From Acidimicrobiaceae bacterium (GTDB lineage Bacteria > Actinomycetota > Acidimicrobiia > Acidimicrobiales > Bog-793), in contig PMVZ01000247.1 of assembly GCA_003166375.1 (NCBI GenBank), positions 1 through 34,176 of the forward strand: DNA of 34,176 nt. Direction: 5' to 3'. The position numbers were made by a program, and so were the translations under genes. Each line of letters opens with the position of its first letter. Positions within the stretch are counted from its first letter, which is position 1. Shown here piece after piece: positions 15,456-23,758 of this stretch. The notes beneath the pieces are model-generated. The model was not told the origin of the DNA and did no database searches. It saw nothing but the letters and a program-made list of their open reading frames with translations.

Positions 15456-16008
15456 TTGCCGGCGGCTCGCTGTCGGTGCCGCTCTGGCTTGCGGGGCGAT
15501 CCTGCTCCCGGCAGCCACCCTGGTCGCGTCGGCAACCTCGGGAGCGCGGGCCACGGTGGTGGGTTGCCGCGCTGCCAGCACTGAAGTCTGGGCGGCGGTT
15601 GAAGGCGCCGGCACCGCCGGCACCATCTACTACGAGTTGGAGTTCAGCAACGTCGGGCGCCAGACCTGCATATTGCACGGCTACCCGAGCGTGTGGGCCG
15701 TCAGCCTGACCGGTCTTCAGATAGGTGATCCCGCATCGCACAGGGGTGTCCCGAGCACGGTCACGCTCCAGCCCGGCGCGACGGCGCATGCGATCCTCGG
15801 AGTCGTGGATACTGGCGCCTTGTGTTCCGGCCCGGGCGTTGCGGCGGCAGGGTTGAGGGTCATCCCGCCCGGCCAGAACCTTCCCAAGCCGGCGGGTGAA
15901 GGCGACGAGGTGGAGAATTTCTCCGTGCATGTCTGTCCCCACCAGTCGTCCATGAACGTTCTCCCGGTCCACTCAGGAGTAGGGATCCCCAACTACACGT
16001 TTTCCTGA
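15436..16008 (+). CDS. secreted DUF4232-domain protein
   Basis: A 190-residue exported protein. It starts with a signal peptide (RDCRRLAVGAALACGAILLPAATLVASA), followed by one DUF4232 domain from about residue 42. Typical features are GCRAASTEVW, the NVGRQTC plus LHGYPSVWAVS stretch, LQPGATAHAIL and a late VCP. Paired cysteines (44, 78, 130, 167) probably make disulfides. The family is found in actinobacterial envelopes and its role is unknown. Cys19 lies within the hydrophobic core, but a standard lipobox is not evident. ATG 15436 follows AAGGAGG. The gene carries the duplicated sigma-gene leader, so it may be a target of that sigma factor. Confidence 0.82.
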   Translation: MKLTLRDCRRLAVGAALACGAILLPAATLVASATSGARATVVGCRAASTEVWAAVEGAGTAGTIYYELEFSNVGRQTCILHGYPSVWAVSLTGLQIGDPASHRGVPSTVTLQPGATAHAILGVVDTGALCSGPGVAAAGLRVIPPGQNLPKPAGEGDEVENFSVHVCPHQSSMNVLPVHSGVGIPNYTFS

Positions 16009-16052
16009 CGTACGGGCGTGTTGGGGCCGCAGACGCAGCGACCCATAACGCG

Positions 16053-16397
16053 TCATCCCCACCCCAGTTCTTCGAGTCGCTTGTCATCGATACCGAAGTG
16101 GTGCCCGACCTCGTGGATCACCACGCGGCGAACTACCTCGACAACTTCCTGCGCCGTCTGGCACGTCTGGCAGATCGTGGCCATGAAGATCGTGATGCGA
16201 TCCGGAGTGGTCGCCGAGTAGTGAGCCCCACGGCTCGTCAACGGGACTCCCTGGTAGAGGCCGAGCAGTCGTCCAGGCGGGCTGTGATCATCCACCATGA
16301 CAGCGACGTTCTCCATGGCCGCGCCAAGCTCGGCAGGTATTCCATCGAGAGCATTAGCCACGAGCTCTTCGAACTGCTCGACAGGCATGGCGACCAT
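16053..16397 (-). CDS. small zincin-like metallopeptidase family protein
   Basis: A 114-residue protein of the short bacterial zincin family (DUF1025 type). The zinc motif HEVGHHFG (HExxHxxG) sits near the C-terminus. The N-terminal MPVEQFEELVANALDGIP and the NVAVMVDD strand are typical. LLGLYQGVPLT and DRITIFMATI precede the active-site helix. ATG 16397 (MVAMPVEQF) is chosen because homologues start at about this point. ATG 16388 is also possible, and longer readings add unlike sequence. No substrate is known for the family. It shares strand with the DUF4177-like gene 85 bases upstream. Confidence 0.8.
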   Translation of the reverse strand: MVAMPVEQFEELVANALDGIPAELGAAMENVAVMVDDHSPPGRLLGLYQGVPLTSRGAHYSATTPDRITIFMATICQTCQTAQEVVEVVRRVVIHEVGHHFGIDDKRLEELGWG

Positions 16398-16482
16398 GCC
16401 CAAGATCATGCCAACACATCGACCGGAGAGTTGCCGATGGTGGCGCTGGAGTCCGGACCAGGGCGTTCTTCTCGAGTCGGTC

Positions 16483-16809
16483 CTACTCCCCGAGGCTACG
16501 GAACACGAACATACGCCCACCCTCATGAGGCATCGACTCCACGAACTCCCAACCCTTCTGCCCCATGTCGTTGAGAAGGTTCTCAACGGCCAATCTGCCG
16601 AACTGGCCGCCATGGTTGAACGGGTGGTTGAGAAGCTGGACGGTGTACTTGTAACGCCCGCGGACGTAAACCACAGGCTTGGCAAGCGGTTCAGTCGTCT
16701 GTTTCACGAGCTCCTCGGCCCACCGCTTCGTGATCTCCGCCTCGTTCGCGATCACCTGGGCTTGGTGTTTGGCGATCTCTTCGGCCTGCCGCGCGAAGCT
16801 CTCTGTCAT
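16483..16809 (-). CDS. small protein with helical N-terminus and DUF4177-like C-terminus
   Basis: A 108-residue protein. The first 45 residues are charged and helix-forming (ARQAEEIAKHQAQVIANEAE), possibly a coiled coil. The C-terminal half reads YKYTVQLL, then ENLLNDMGQKGWEFV and FVFRSLGE, which fits the small DUF4177-like fold (strand, helix, GWE-V, strand). ATG 16809 is chosen; upstream in-frame sequence is Arg/Cys/Pro-rich and unlike protein. No clear ribosome site is seen. The function is unknown. It may be co-transcribed with the zincin gene downstream. Confidence 0.6.
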   Translation of the reverse strand: MTESFARQAEEIAKHQAQVIANEAEITKRWAEELVKQTTEPLAKPVVYVRGRYKYTVQLLNHPFNHGGQFGRLAVENLLNDMGQKGWEFVESMPHEGGRMFVFRSLGE

Positions 16810-17197
16810 GACGACAGGATACCCGAGGACGGTTTTGTCAAATGTCCTCGTTTGCGAGCCGGAGGGACGTTCCGTGCCACCGCTCTTGGGCACCTGGAAC
16901 CGACCAGGGATGCAGTGCTCGCAAGGGCAGAACAGATGCGGAAGGCAATCCACCCTCAGAGGCGGAGGCCGAACGATGGTCGCTATCGCGCTCGACCCTC
17001 TGTCGGGTCCGCATCCATGGCGATCTCTCCTGACAACGAGTGCACCAGAGCAGGTGGCGAGCTTGTCTAGTAGCGTCGCCGACAAATGGGTTCTTCTCGA
17101 CCTTCTTAGCTGTGCGTTCGGTTTGTCCATGAGCACCGTCGTCGTGGGCAGCGCAGAGAAATAGACAGGCTCGGATCCGCAGGAGGCGAATCGTCCA
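16810..17197. other. intergenic stretch without recognised gene
   Basis: About 390 bases between a minus-strand small gene and pruA. Open frames exist on both strands but their translations are rich in Arg, Pro and Ser and resemble no family. It presumably holds divergent promoters. AGGAGG at about 17181-17186 is the likely pruA ribosome site. Confidence 0.5.
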
Positions 17198-18919
17198 ATG
17201 GACGCCATCACGTCAGTACCCGTTCCCTACAACGAGCCGGTGCGCGATTACCCGCCGGGCAGCGCCCACTGTGAATCGTTGCACCGCCGGATTGCCGAGC
17301 TCGAGAGCGATCGCCATGAGCTGATGTTGACTATTGGCGGCGAGCGACGGATGGCCGGCGGCGACCGATTCGGCGTGGTTCAACCGCACGACCACGGTCA
17401 CCTGTTGGGTGAATCGGCACAAGCCACCCACCAGGACGTGGCCGAAGCGGTGCGCGCGGCCAAGGAGTCGGCGCCTTGCTGGCGGGATCTCCCATTCGAC
17501 GAACGTGCGGCGATCTTCCTGCGCGCCGCTGACCTGCTGGCGGGGCCGTGGCGAGACACGCTGAACGCGGCGACGATGCTTGGCCAGTCAAAGTCGGTGC
17601 AGCAGGCCGAGATCGACTCGGCGTGCGAATTGATCGACTTCTGGCGGTTCAATGTGCACTTCGCCCGCAACATCCTTGCTGAGCAGCCCAATTCGGCCCC
17701 TGGCGAGTGGAACCGCACCGACCACAGACCACTAGATGGTTTCGTGACCGCGATCACGCCGTTCAACTTCACCGCGATCGCCGGCAACCTGCCCACCGCT
17801 CCGGCGCTGATGGGCAACACCGTGGTGTGGAAACCCGCTTCCACCCAGTTGCTGGCCGCGCAGTACATCATGTTGCTGTTGGAGGCGGCCGGTCTCCCCC
17901 CCGGTGTGATGAACCTCATTACCGGTGGCGCCGCTGCTATGAGCACGGTCGCGCTGACTGACCCCGACTTCGCCGGCTTGCACTTCACCGGATCCACCTC
18001 GACGTTCAACTCGATGTGGCGGATCATCGGTGAGAACCTGGATCGCTACCGCGCCTACCCGCGCGTCGTGGGTGAGACGGGTGGCAAGGATTTCGTGGTC
18101 GCACACCCATCCGCTGACCAGGCGTCCCTTGTCACTGCACTGGTCCGCGGCGCGTTCGAGTATCAAGGCCAGAAGTGCTCCGCTGCTTCGCGCGCCTATC
18201 TACCTCTCTCACTATGGGACAACGGGCTCCGCGAAGCACTGGTCGACACAACCAAGACTGTCACCTATGGCGATGTAACCGACTTCCGCTACTTCGGCGG
18301 CGCCGTAATCGACGCTCGCTCTCTCGCCGAACACAGCGACCTGTTCGAGCGTGTACGCCATGAGAAGTCAGTGGAGATCCTTGCAGGCGGCGTCACCGAT
18401 GATCGAGAGGGCTTCTTCGTCCAGCCGACCATTCTTCTCGGCTCCGATCCACACAATGAGATCTTTACGACCGAATTCTTTGGCCCCATTCTGGCCGTAT
18501 TCGTCTACCCCGATGACGACTACGCGAGGGTGCTCGACCTCATCGATACGACGACCCCGTACGCGCTTACTGGTTCCGTCTTCGCCACTTCAAGGACAGC
18601 GATCGATGAAGCGCAACGCGCGCTCCGGTTTGCCGCAGGCAACTTCTATATCAACGACAAACCAACTGGTGCTGTGGTCGGCCGCCAGCCCTTCGGCGGA
18701 TCCCGCGGTTCCGGCACCAACGACAAGGCCGGGTCGGAGCTGAACCTTCTCCGCTGGACGAGCCCGAGATCGATCAAAGAGACATTCAACCCGGCTAGGG
18801 CTCACGAGTACTCGCACATGAACAAGCCGGTCGGCATCTCGCCGCAGTCCGCTCCTGGAGCTCCCCCTTTGGCTCCGGGTACCGTCACACGACCTAGGTC
18901 GTCACCCGGACCTCACTGA
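17198..18919 (+). CDS. pruA: L-glutamate gamma-semialdehyde (P5C) dehydrogenase
   Basis: A 573-residue monofunctional P5C dehydrogenase that oxidises glutamate semialdehyde to glutamate with NAD+ in proline and arginine breakdown. Motifs are ITPFNFTAIAGNLPTAPALMGN (Asn190), VVWKPAST (Lys212), HFTGSTSTF, VGETGGKDF (Glu293), EYQGQKCSAASRAY (catalytic Cys327), TEFFGPILAV and the C-terminal QPFGGSRGSGTNDKAGS. This combination is specific for PruA. The conserved protein ends near residue 545 (EYSHM). The last 28 residues are a Pro/Ser/Gly-rich tail not expected for the family. AGGAGG lies 11 bases before ATG 17198. No proline dehydrogenase gene is adjacent. Confidence 0.93.
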   Translation: MDAITSVPVPYNEPVRDYPPGSAHCESLHRRIAELESDRHELMLTIGGERRMAGGDRFGVVQPHDHGHLLGESAQATHQDVAEAVRAAKESAPCWRDLPFDERAAIFLRAADLLAGPWRDTLNAATMLGQSKSVQQAEIDSACELIDFWRFNVHFARNILAEQPNSAPGEWNRTDHRPLDGFVTAITPFNFTAIAGNLPTAPALMGNTVVWKPASTQLLAAQYIMLLLEAAGLPPGVMNLITGGAAAMSTVALTDPDFAGLHFTGSTSTFNSMWRIIGENLDRYRAYPRVVGETGGKDFVVAHPSADQASLVTALVRGAFEYQGQKCSAASRAYLPLSLWDNGLREALVDTTKTVTYGDVTDFRYFGGAVIDARSLAEHSDLFERVRHEKSVEILAGGVTDDREGFFVQPTILLGSDPHNEIFTTEFFGPILAVFVYPDDDYARVLDLIDTTTPYALTGSVFATSRTAIDEAQRALRFAAGNFYINDKPTGAVVGRQPFGGSRGSGTNDKAGSELNLLRWTSPRSIKETFNPARAHEYSHMNKPVGISPQSAPGAPPLAPGTVTRPRSSPGPH

Positions 18920-18966
18920 ACCGGAGAATCGGTGCGAATCCCGCGGACGATCGATCGGAGGAACTG

Positions 18967-19377
18967 GTGCCATTCCCCAGGGCAGTCGCACGACTGAACC
19001 GGGTGGGGCTCAACCGGGTCACCCGGCACGTCGCTCCCTGGGCCCCAGGGTTGGGAGTAGTCGTGCACCAGGGTCGGCGTTCTGGGCGGGCCTACGAGAC
19101 CCCTGTCAACGTGTTCCCGACCTCAGACGGGGTGCGCATCGCTCTCACATACGGCGTGCACAGCGACTGGGTCAAGAACGTCCTTGCTGCCGACGGTTGC
19201 TGCTTGCGGACCCGGGGCCAGAAGCTGTCGCTGACGAACCCACAGGTGGTACACGACCCGATGCGCCACGGCACCCGCCCGGTCGAGCGGCAGATCCTCC
19301 GGCTATTGAGGGTCGCTGATTTCCTCGTGCTCGTCGAAAGACGTGCCGTTGGCGAGGAACCGACCTCACAGGGCTGA
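18967..19377 (+). CDS. deazaflavin (F420)-dependent nitroreductase-family protein
   Basis: A 136-residue member of the DUF385/DDN family of small split-barrel proteins that bind F420 or related deazaflavins or flavins. Typical segments are VTRHVAPWAPGLGVVVHQGRRSGR, ETPVNVFPT, RIALTYGVHSDWVKNVLAADG and the late FLVLVERR. Such proteins reduce quinones or other electrophiles, but the substrate is unknown. The GTG start follows GGAGGAACTG at about 18957-18966, a good ribosome site. It lies 47 bases after pruA and may be co-transcribed with it. Confidence 0.82.
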   Translation: MPFPRAVARLNRVGLNRVTRHVAPWAPGLGVVVHQGRRSGRAYETPVNVFPTSDGVRIALTYGVHSDWVKNVLAADGCCLRTRGQKLSLTNPQVVHDPMRHGTRPVERQILRLLRVADFLVLVERRAVGEEPTSQG

Positions 19378-19626
19378 GCACCCCCGGGTTGTGAGCGGCG
19401 CGGTACCTGGCCCACGACGCTGTCTCTGCCCCGAGCTAGCCTTCTGCCGACCTCACAACTCATCAGGGTCCCGGTAAGAGGGATGAAGTCTTGATCTTCT
19501 TCCCGAGTCGCGTCAGGTACACGTCGCAGTGCGCGAGAGGATGCTTCAAGCCGCCAGGGCAGTTTCTCTCACATACCGAGTCAAGGTCGTAGCACGTCCC
19601 GGTGTAATTACGACAACCCTCGAGCT
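19378..19626. other. stretch without recognised gene
   Basis: No convincing protein, RNA or promoter was seen. Together with the next 950 bases it forms a degraded-looking region between the deazaflavin gene and zwf. Confidence 0.4.
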
Positions 19627-19812
19627 TTACGGTGCAGACGAGCGTGGAACAATGATCTTCTCGGCCGTTGAGGTTATGTTGTCCTTCACGATGTCCGCGC
19701 TGAATTCGCTCTCCTCGCCGAGACTCATGAGCGACGCAGCGGTGTAGGTAGCACCCATTGTCGTCAGTGCCAGGTCGTTCTCGAATCCGCCGCCGATAGC
19801 GGCCGAGAGCAT
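19627..19812 (-). CDS. unidentified short reading frame (61 residues), possible gene remnant
   Basis: The frame from ATG 19812 reads MLSAAIGGGFENDLALTTMG, then SLMSLGEESEFSADIVKDN. It ends with TAA at 19627-19629. Amino-acid composition is balanced, unlike the Arg/Ser-rich antisense frames elsewhere. It continues upstream as ASITTIKLALPLVKG without a stop, so it may be the 3' end of a longer broken gene. I do not recognise a family. Confidence 0.3.
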   Translation of the reverse strand: MLSAAIGGGFENDLALTTMGATYTAASLMSLGEESEFSADIVKDNITSTAEKIIVPRSSAP

Positions 19813-19817
19813 GCCCT

Positions 19818-20291
19818 TCACCAGTGGAAGAGCCAGCTTGATCGTTGTGATCGAGGCTGCCTCTCCCGCGGCCGCAAGGGAGTGAGGACTCCTATCATGA
19901 GCGCCAAAGCAGCACTGCATACCTCCTCGCAGCTCGCGACCTCGGCACTGACGGCGGTCCTCTCCGGCTCTGGGGAGGCGTTGGACTTGAGTCGAAGTTC
20001 GTCGTATGCATGACCGGAGACGATGGCTGACTGCGCACCCGCGTCCACAGAGACTCCTCGCACCGCGGCACGACTCGGCAGCACGGGACTGACAGGTATG
20101 TCCATGGTGACTATCTGGCCGGCTGAGTTTGTCGCCACTACGGACGCGCTCACCGCCGGCCTGAGCCGAGGACTCAGCCGAAAAGTCTCGATCAGGAGAT
20201 CCGTGCTCTGTGGGCTCAGGAGCTTCCCGATCCCCGCCACGCCGTACACCACCGCCAGGCTGAGTCGAAGCACTACCTCGAACGTCGCCAC
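19818..20291 (-). pseudogene. remnant with MauE/DoxX-like N-terminus
   Basis: From GTG 20289-20291 the frame begins FEVVLRLSLAVVYGVAGIGK, then LLSPQSTDLLIETFRLSPRLRP. This matches the first membrane helix and following loop of MauE/DoxX-like membrane proteins. After about 50 residues the expected further membrane helices are missing. They are replaced by hydrophilic sequence (VATNSAGQIVTMDIPVSPV, then HAYDELRLKSNASPEPE), and the frame ends in an Arg/Ser-rich tail. An internal deletion or fusion of an old gene fits best; a real novel short protein is possible. Confidence 0.4.
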
Positions 20292-20572
20292 TTGTGCCCC
20301 CAAGGTCGATCCAAGCAGTTGTACTCGCGCTGCCCGTGTTTCCGACGGGCGCGTTGCGCGCTCTCGACGATGTGGCCGTCGTCAGCATCGGTCACCGTGG
20401 GGGTACCGCGTTGTGCCGGCTTATCTGGAGGAGGTCACGGAGCTTTCCGAACGGTCATCGTATGCCTGAACCGGCGGCGGCTCGTCGTGGGTCTGGGTGG
20501 TGGGGCACCGCTGGGCAGAACTGCGTGCAAGACTCGTGCCCGCAACGCGACGGGCATTGCTGGGGGGTAATC

Positions 20573-21991
20573 ATGGGCGATGGCGATGAGGGTCTGGCCG
20601 CGGCCGACGCGTTCGTGTTCTTCGGCGCCACGGGCGATCTCGCTCACAAGATGATCTTTCCTGCTCTCTACCAGATGGTGAGGCGCGGCATGCTCGATGT
20701 CCCTGTGATCGGGGTCGCGTCCTCGAACTGGGGTCTCCCGCAGCTTCGTGACTATGCGCGGGACAGCATTGCGCGGACCGACACAGGTGTCGACGACGTC
20801 GACGCCCTCGAGCGGCTGCTGTCGCTATTGGGCTACGTCGATGGCGATTACGGCGACCCCAGCACGTTCAACGCTCTCCGGCGGGCACTCGGCGGTTCGC
20901 GCCGCCCGGCACATTACCTCGCCATTCCGCCTTCACTGTTCGCGACGGTGATCCAGGGACTCAGTGGCGCAGGACTGACCCACGAAGCGCGCGCCATCGT
21001 CGAGAAGCCGTTCGGGCGCGATCTCGCCTCGGCGCGGGAACTCAACCGCATAGTGCGGTCAGCGTTCCCCGAGTCCGCGATCTTCCGCATCGATCACTTT
21101 CTCGGCAAAGAGGAGATCATGAACCTCCTCTACTTCCGTTTCGCCAACTCCTTCCTCGAACCGATCTGGAACCGGAACTACGTCGCCTGCGTGCAGATCA
21201 CCCTGGCCGAGCAGATCGGTGTGCAGGGTCGGGGCGCCTTCTACGAGACCGCCGGCTGCCTGCGGGACGTTGTTGAGAACCACCTGTTCCAGGTCGTCGC
21301 GCTGCTCGCGATGGAGCCACCGGCGTACCAGGGCATGGCCGCCGTGCAGTCCGAGAAGTTCAACGTGTTCAAGGCAATGCGACCGCTGAGCGCCGACGAC
21401 GTGGTCCGGGGTCAGTTCACTGGCTATCGCGATGAGCTGGGCGTGGCGAAGGACTCCGACGTGGAGACCTTCTGCGCCCTTCGACTGTTCATCGATTCGT
21501 GGCGCTGGGCGGGTGTCCCGTGGTACCTGCGGTCGGGGAAGTGCTTGGCCGAGACAGCCGCGGAGGTGCTAGTCGAGCTGAAGCAGCCGCCGCAGGCTTT
21601 GTTCACTGACTCCGTGCCCGCAGACGGTCGGGCCAACTACCTGCGCTTCCGGCTCGCGCCCAACCCGGTGATCGCGCTCGCGGCCCGGGTCAAGCATCCG
21701 GGCGAGGAGTTCGTCGGTGATCAGCGTGAGCTCTTGTTGCTCAACGCGCAGCCGAACGAGGAACAACCCTACGAGCGCCTCCTCGGCGACGCTATGGCGG
21801 GCGCCGGGGCGCTGTTCACCCGCGAGGACACAGTCGAGGCTGCTTGGGCGGTCGTCGACCCCGTTCTCGAAGTCCACGGCAGCGCCCACCCCTACCCGCC
21901 GGGCGGCTGGGGACCGAAACACGCGGACAGGCTCATCAGGCCCCACGGGCGCTGGCACAACCCCGTGCCCGACCCGACGCCACGGCACTGA
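20573..21991 (+). CDS. zwf: glucose-6-phosphate 1-dehydrogenase
   Basis: A 472-residue enzyme oxidising glucose 6-phosphate to 6-phosphogluconolactone with NAD(P)+, the entry step of the oxidative pentose phosphate route. The coenzyme motif GATGDLAHK is at 18-26, EKPFGRDL at 144-151 and the substrate motif RIDHFLGKE at 172-180 (Phe replaces the usual Tyr). The catalytic His237 is in RDVVENHLFQ, and YLRSGKCL lies near the C-terminal domain. ATG 20573 with GGGGGT upstream gives the usual N-terminus; in-frame sequence further upstream is unlike protein. No opcA, tal or gnd is next to it. Confidence 0.93.
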   Translation: MGDGDEGLAAADAFVFFGATGDLAHKMIFPALYQMVRRGMLDVPVIGVASSNWGLPQLRDYARDSIARTDTGVDDVDALERLLSLLGYVDGDYGDPSTFNALRRALGGSRRPAHYLAIPPSLFATVIQGLSGAGLTHEARAIVEKPFGRDLASARELNRIVRSAFPESAIFRIDHFLGKEEIMNLLYFRFANSFLEPIWNRNYVACVQITLAEQIGVQGRGAFYETAGCLRDVVENHLFQVVALLAMEPPAYQGMAAVQSEKFNVFKAMRPLSADDVVRGQFTGYRDELGVAKDSDVETFCALRLFIDSWRWAGVPWYLRSGKCLAETAAEVLVELKQPPQALFTDSVPADGRANYLRFRLAPNPVIALAARVKHPGEEFVGDQRELLLLNAQPNEEQPYERLLGDAMAGAGALFTREDTVEAAWAVVDPVLEVHGSAHPYPPGGWGPKHADRLIRPHGRWHNPVPDPTPRH

Positions 21992-22183
21992 CCTGACGTC
22001 ACGGCCTGGGCACTGGGGCTTTCAACCTCACAGTCGGCGGAGCTCACATACGCCGCCGACAGGTGACTCCTGGCCGGAGATGTGTGACACATCCCGTCGG
22101 TAGGGTGCGGTCCGAAGAGCTATCGAGCGCGCCACTCCTTGGGCGCTCCGCAGACAGACAGCCGCCCTGCCGGGAGCCCGCTC

Positions 22184-23758
22184 GTGATCGCCTCCATCCC
22201 ATCTGCCACACTGCTCGGCGTTCGGGGTCGTCCCGTACTCGTCGAGGTGCACGTGTCCAACGGCCTGCCCGGTTTCACCGTCGTGGGGCTGCCCGACGCG
22301 GCGTGCCGGGAGGCCCGTGACCGGGTCCGGGCCGCCCTGCTCTCGAGCGGGTTTCCGTGGCCGCTGCGGCGTGTAACTGTGAACCTGGCGCCGTCGGGTG
22401 TCCGAAAGACCGGCGCCGGTCTCGACCTGCCGATCGCCGTCGGGCTTCTCGTCGCGACCGGTGAGCTCGATGCGGCCGCGATCGCCGGCTGTGGGTTCGT
22501 AGGAGAGCTCGGCCTCGACGGCACGATCCGCTCGGTGCCGGGGGCCCTACCTCTGACCGATGCCCTCACTTCGTCAGCCGTCGTCATGCCGCCGGCGTGC
22601 GTTCCCGAGGCCTTGCTCGTCGGTAAGCCGGTCGTGCGCACGGCACGATCGCTCCGCGAGCTCGTCGATGCGCTGTCGGGACGGATCGCCTGGCCCGACT
22701 TGAGGACGGTCTCTCCGGCGGGCCCGGCACAGGCGCACAAGGTGCCAGGAGCTACAACCGCCGACCAAGCGTGCGGGCAGGGCCGTGCCGGGCCTCTCGA
22801 CCTCGCGGACGTGCGGGGCCAGCCGATGGGGCGCCTCGCGATCGAAGTTGCAGCCGCCGGTGGCCATCACCTCCTGCTGTCGGGGCCGCCAGGCTCGGGC
22901 AAGACCATGCTGGCCGAGCGACTACCGAGCGTTCTCCCTCCCCTTGACGAGGCTCAGCTCCTGGAGACCTATCGGGTCCATTCCGCAGCTGCGTTGCCGT
23001 TGCCGCCGGCGGGCGAGCGCCGTCCCCCTTTTCGGGCTCCGCACCACGGGATCTCGGCACCGGCGCTCGTAGGCGGCGGCTCGTCGTGGATGCGTCCGGG
23101 CGAGGTCAGCCTCGCCACCAACGGCGTGCTGTTCCTGGACGAGCTAGGGGAATTCCCTTCGCCGTTGCTCGACCTGCTCCGTCAGCCGCTCGAGGAGGGA
23201 GTCATCCGAGTCGCTCGTGCGAGGGCGACTGTCAGCTTTCCGGCGAGGTTCCTCTTGGTCGCGGCGATGAACCCCTGTCCGTGCGGCGAACGACGAGGCA
23301 TCGGCAGCTGTGTCTGCTCCGCCGCTCAGCTCGCCCGCTACTCGAGGAGACTCTCGGGACCGCTCTTGGACAGGTTCGATCTGCACGTCGCAGTCGGCAG
23401 GCCCAGTGTCCGTGAGCTCCTTGACTTGGTGCCGGCCGAGTCGAGCGCCTCTGTCGCCCAGCGTGTCGCCAAGGTGCGGGAGCTCGCACACCGGAGGGGT
23501 GTGACGGCGAACGCGGCCTTGTCCTCGGCGAGCCTGGATGTGCACGCCCCCCTCACCAAGGCCGCACGCGAGCTGTTCGAGCGGCAGCTGTGCTCGGGTG
23601 TGCTCTCGGCCCGCGGTCTCGATCGCGTGCGGCGGGTTGCTCTGACGCTTGCCGACCTCGATCCTTCGAAGACGGCCGTCGACGAGATCCACGTCGCGAT
23701 GGCGCTCGAGCTCCGAGCTGGCCGGGCTGCCTTGCTGGGCGGACCGGGGCAAGTGTGA
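22184..23758 (+). CDS. comM: YifB/ComM-family Mg-chelatase-like AAA+ ATPase
   Basis: A 524-residue ATPase related to ComM, a helicase promoting branch migration during natural transformation. The N-terminal lon-like (ChlI) domain shows NGLPGFTVVGLPDAACREARDR and GAGLDLPIAVG (about 26-90). The AAA+ core has Walker A GPPGSGKT (234-241), Walker B VLFLDE (315-320), the Cys-rich NPCPCGERRG with later CVC (363-378) and GPLLDRFDLHV. The C-terminal domain (about 440-520) is present. GTG 22184 has GGGAG upstream and places the conserved start correctly. Its TGA overlaps the dprA start, forming the common comM-dprA pair. Confidence 0.92.
   Translation: MIASIPSATLLGVRGRPVLVEVHVSNGLPGFTVVGLPDAACREARDRVRAALLSSGFPWPLRRVTVNLAPSGVRKTGAGLDLPIAVGLLVATGELDAAAIAGCGFVGELGLDGTIRSVPGALPLTDALTSSAVVMPPACVPEALLVGKPVVRTARSLRELVDALSGRIAWPDLRTVSPAGPAQAHKVPGATTADQACGQGRAGPLDLADVRGQPMGRLAIEVAAAGGHHLLLSGPPGSGKTMLAERLPSVLPPLDEAQLLETYRVHSAAALPLPPAGERRPPFRAPHHGISAPALVGGGSSWMRPGEVSLATNGVLFLDELGEFPSPLLDLLRQPLEEGVIRVARARATVSFPARFLLVAAMNPCPCGERRGIGSCVCSAAQLARYSRRLSGPLLDRFDLHVAVGRPSVRELLDLVPAESSASVAQRVAKVRELAHRRGVTANAALSSASLDVHAPLTKAARELFERQLCSGVLSARGLDRVRRVALTLADLDPSKTAVDEIHVAMALELRAGRAALLGGPGQV

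Noticed and set aside
18917-18966. GGTGCGAATCCCGC resembling a tRNA T-arm
   Set aside because: No matching acceptor, D or anticodon arms; it is the short gap and ribosome site before the deazaflavin-type gene.
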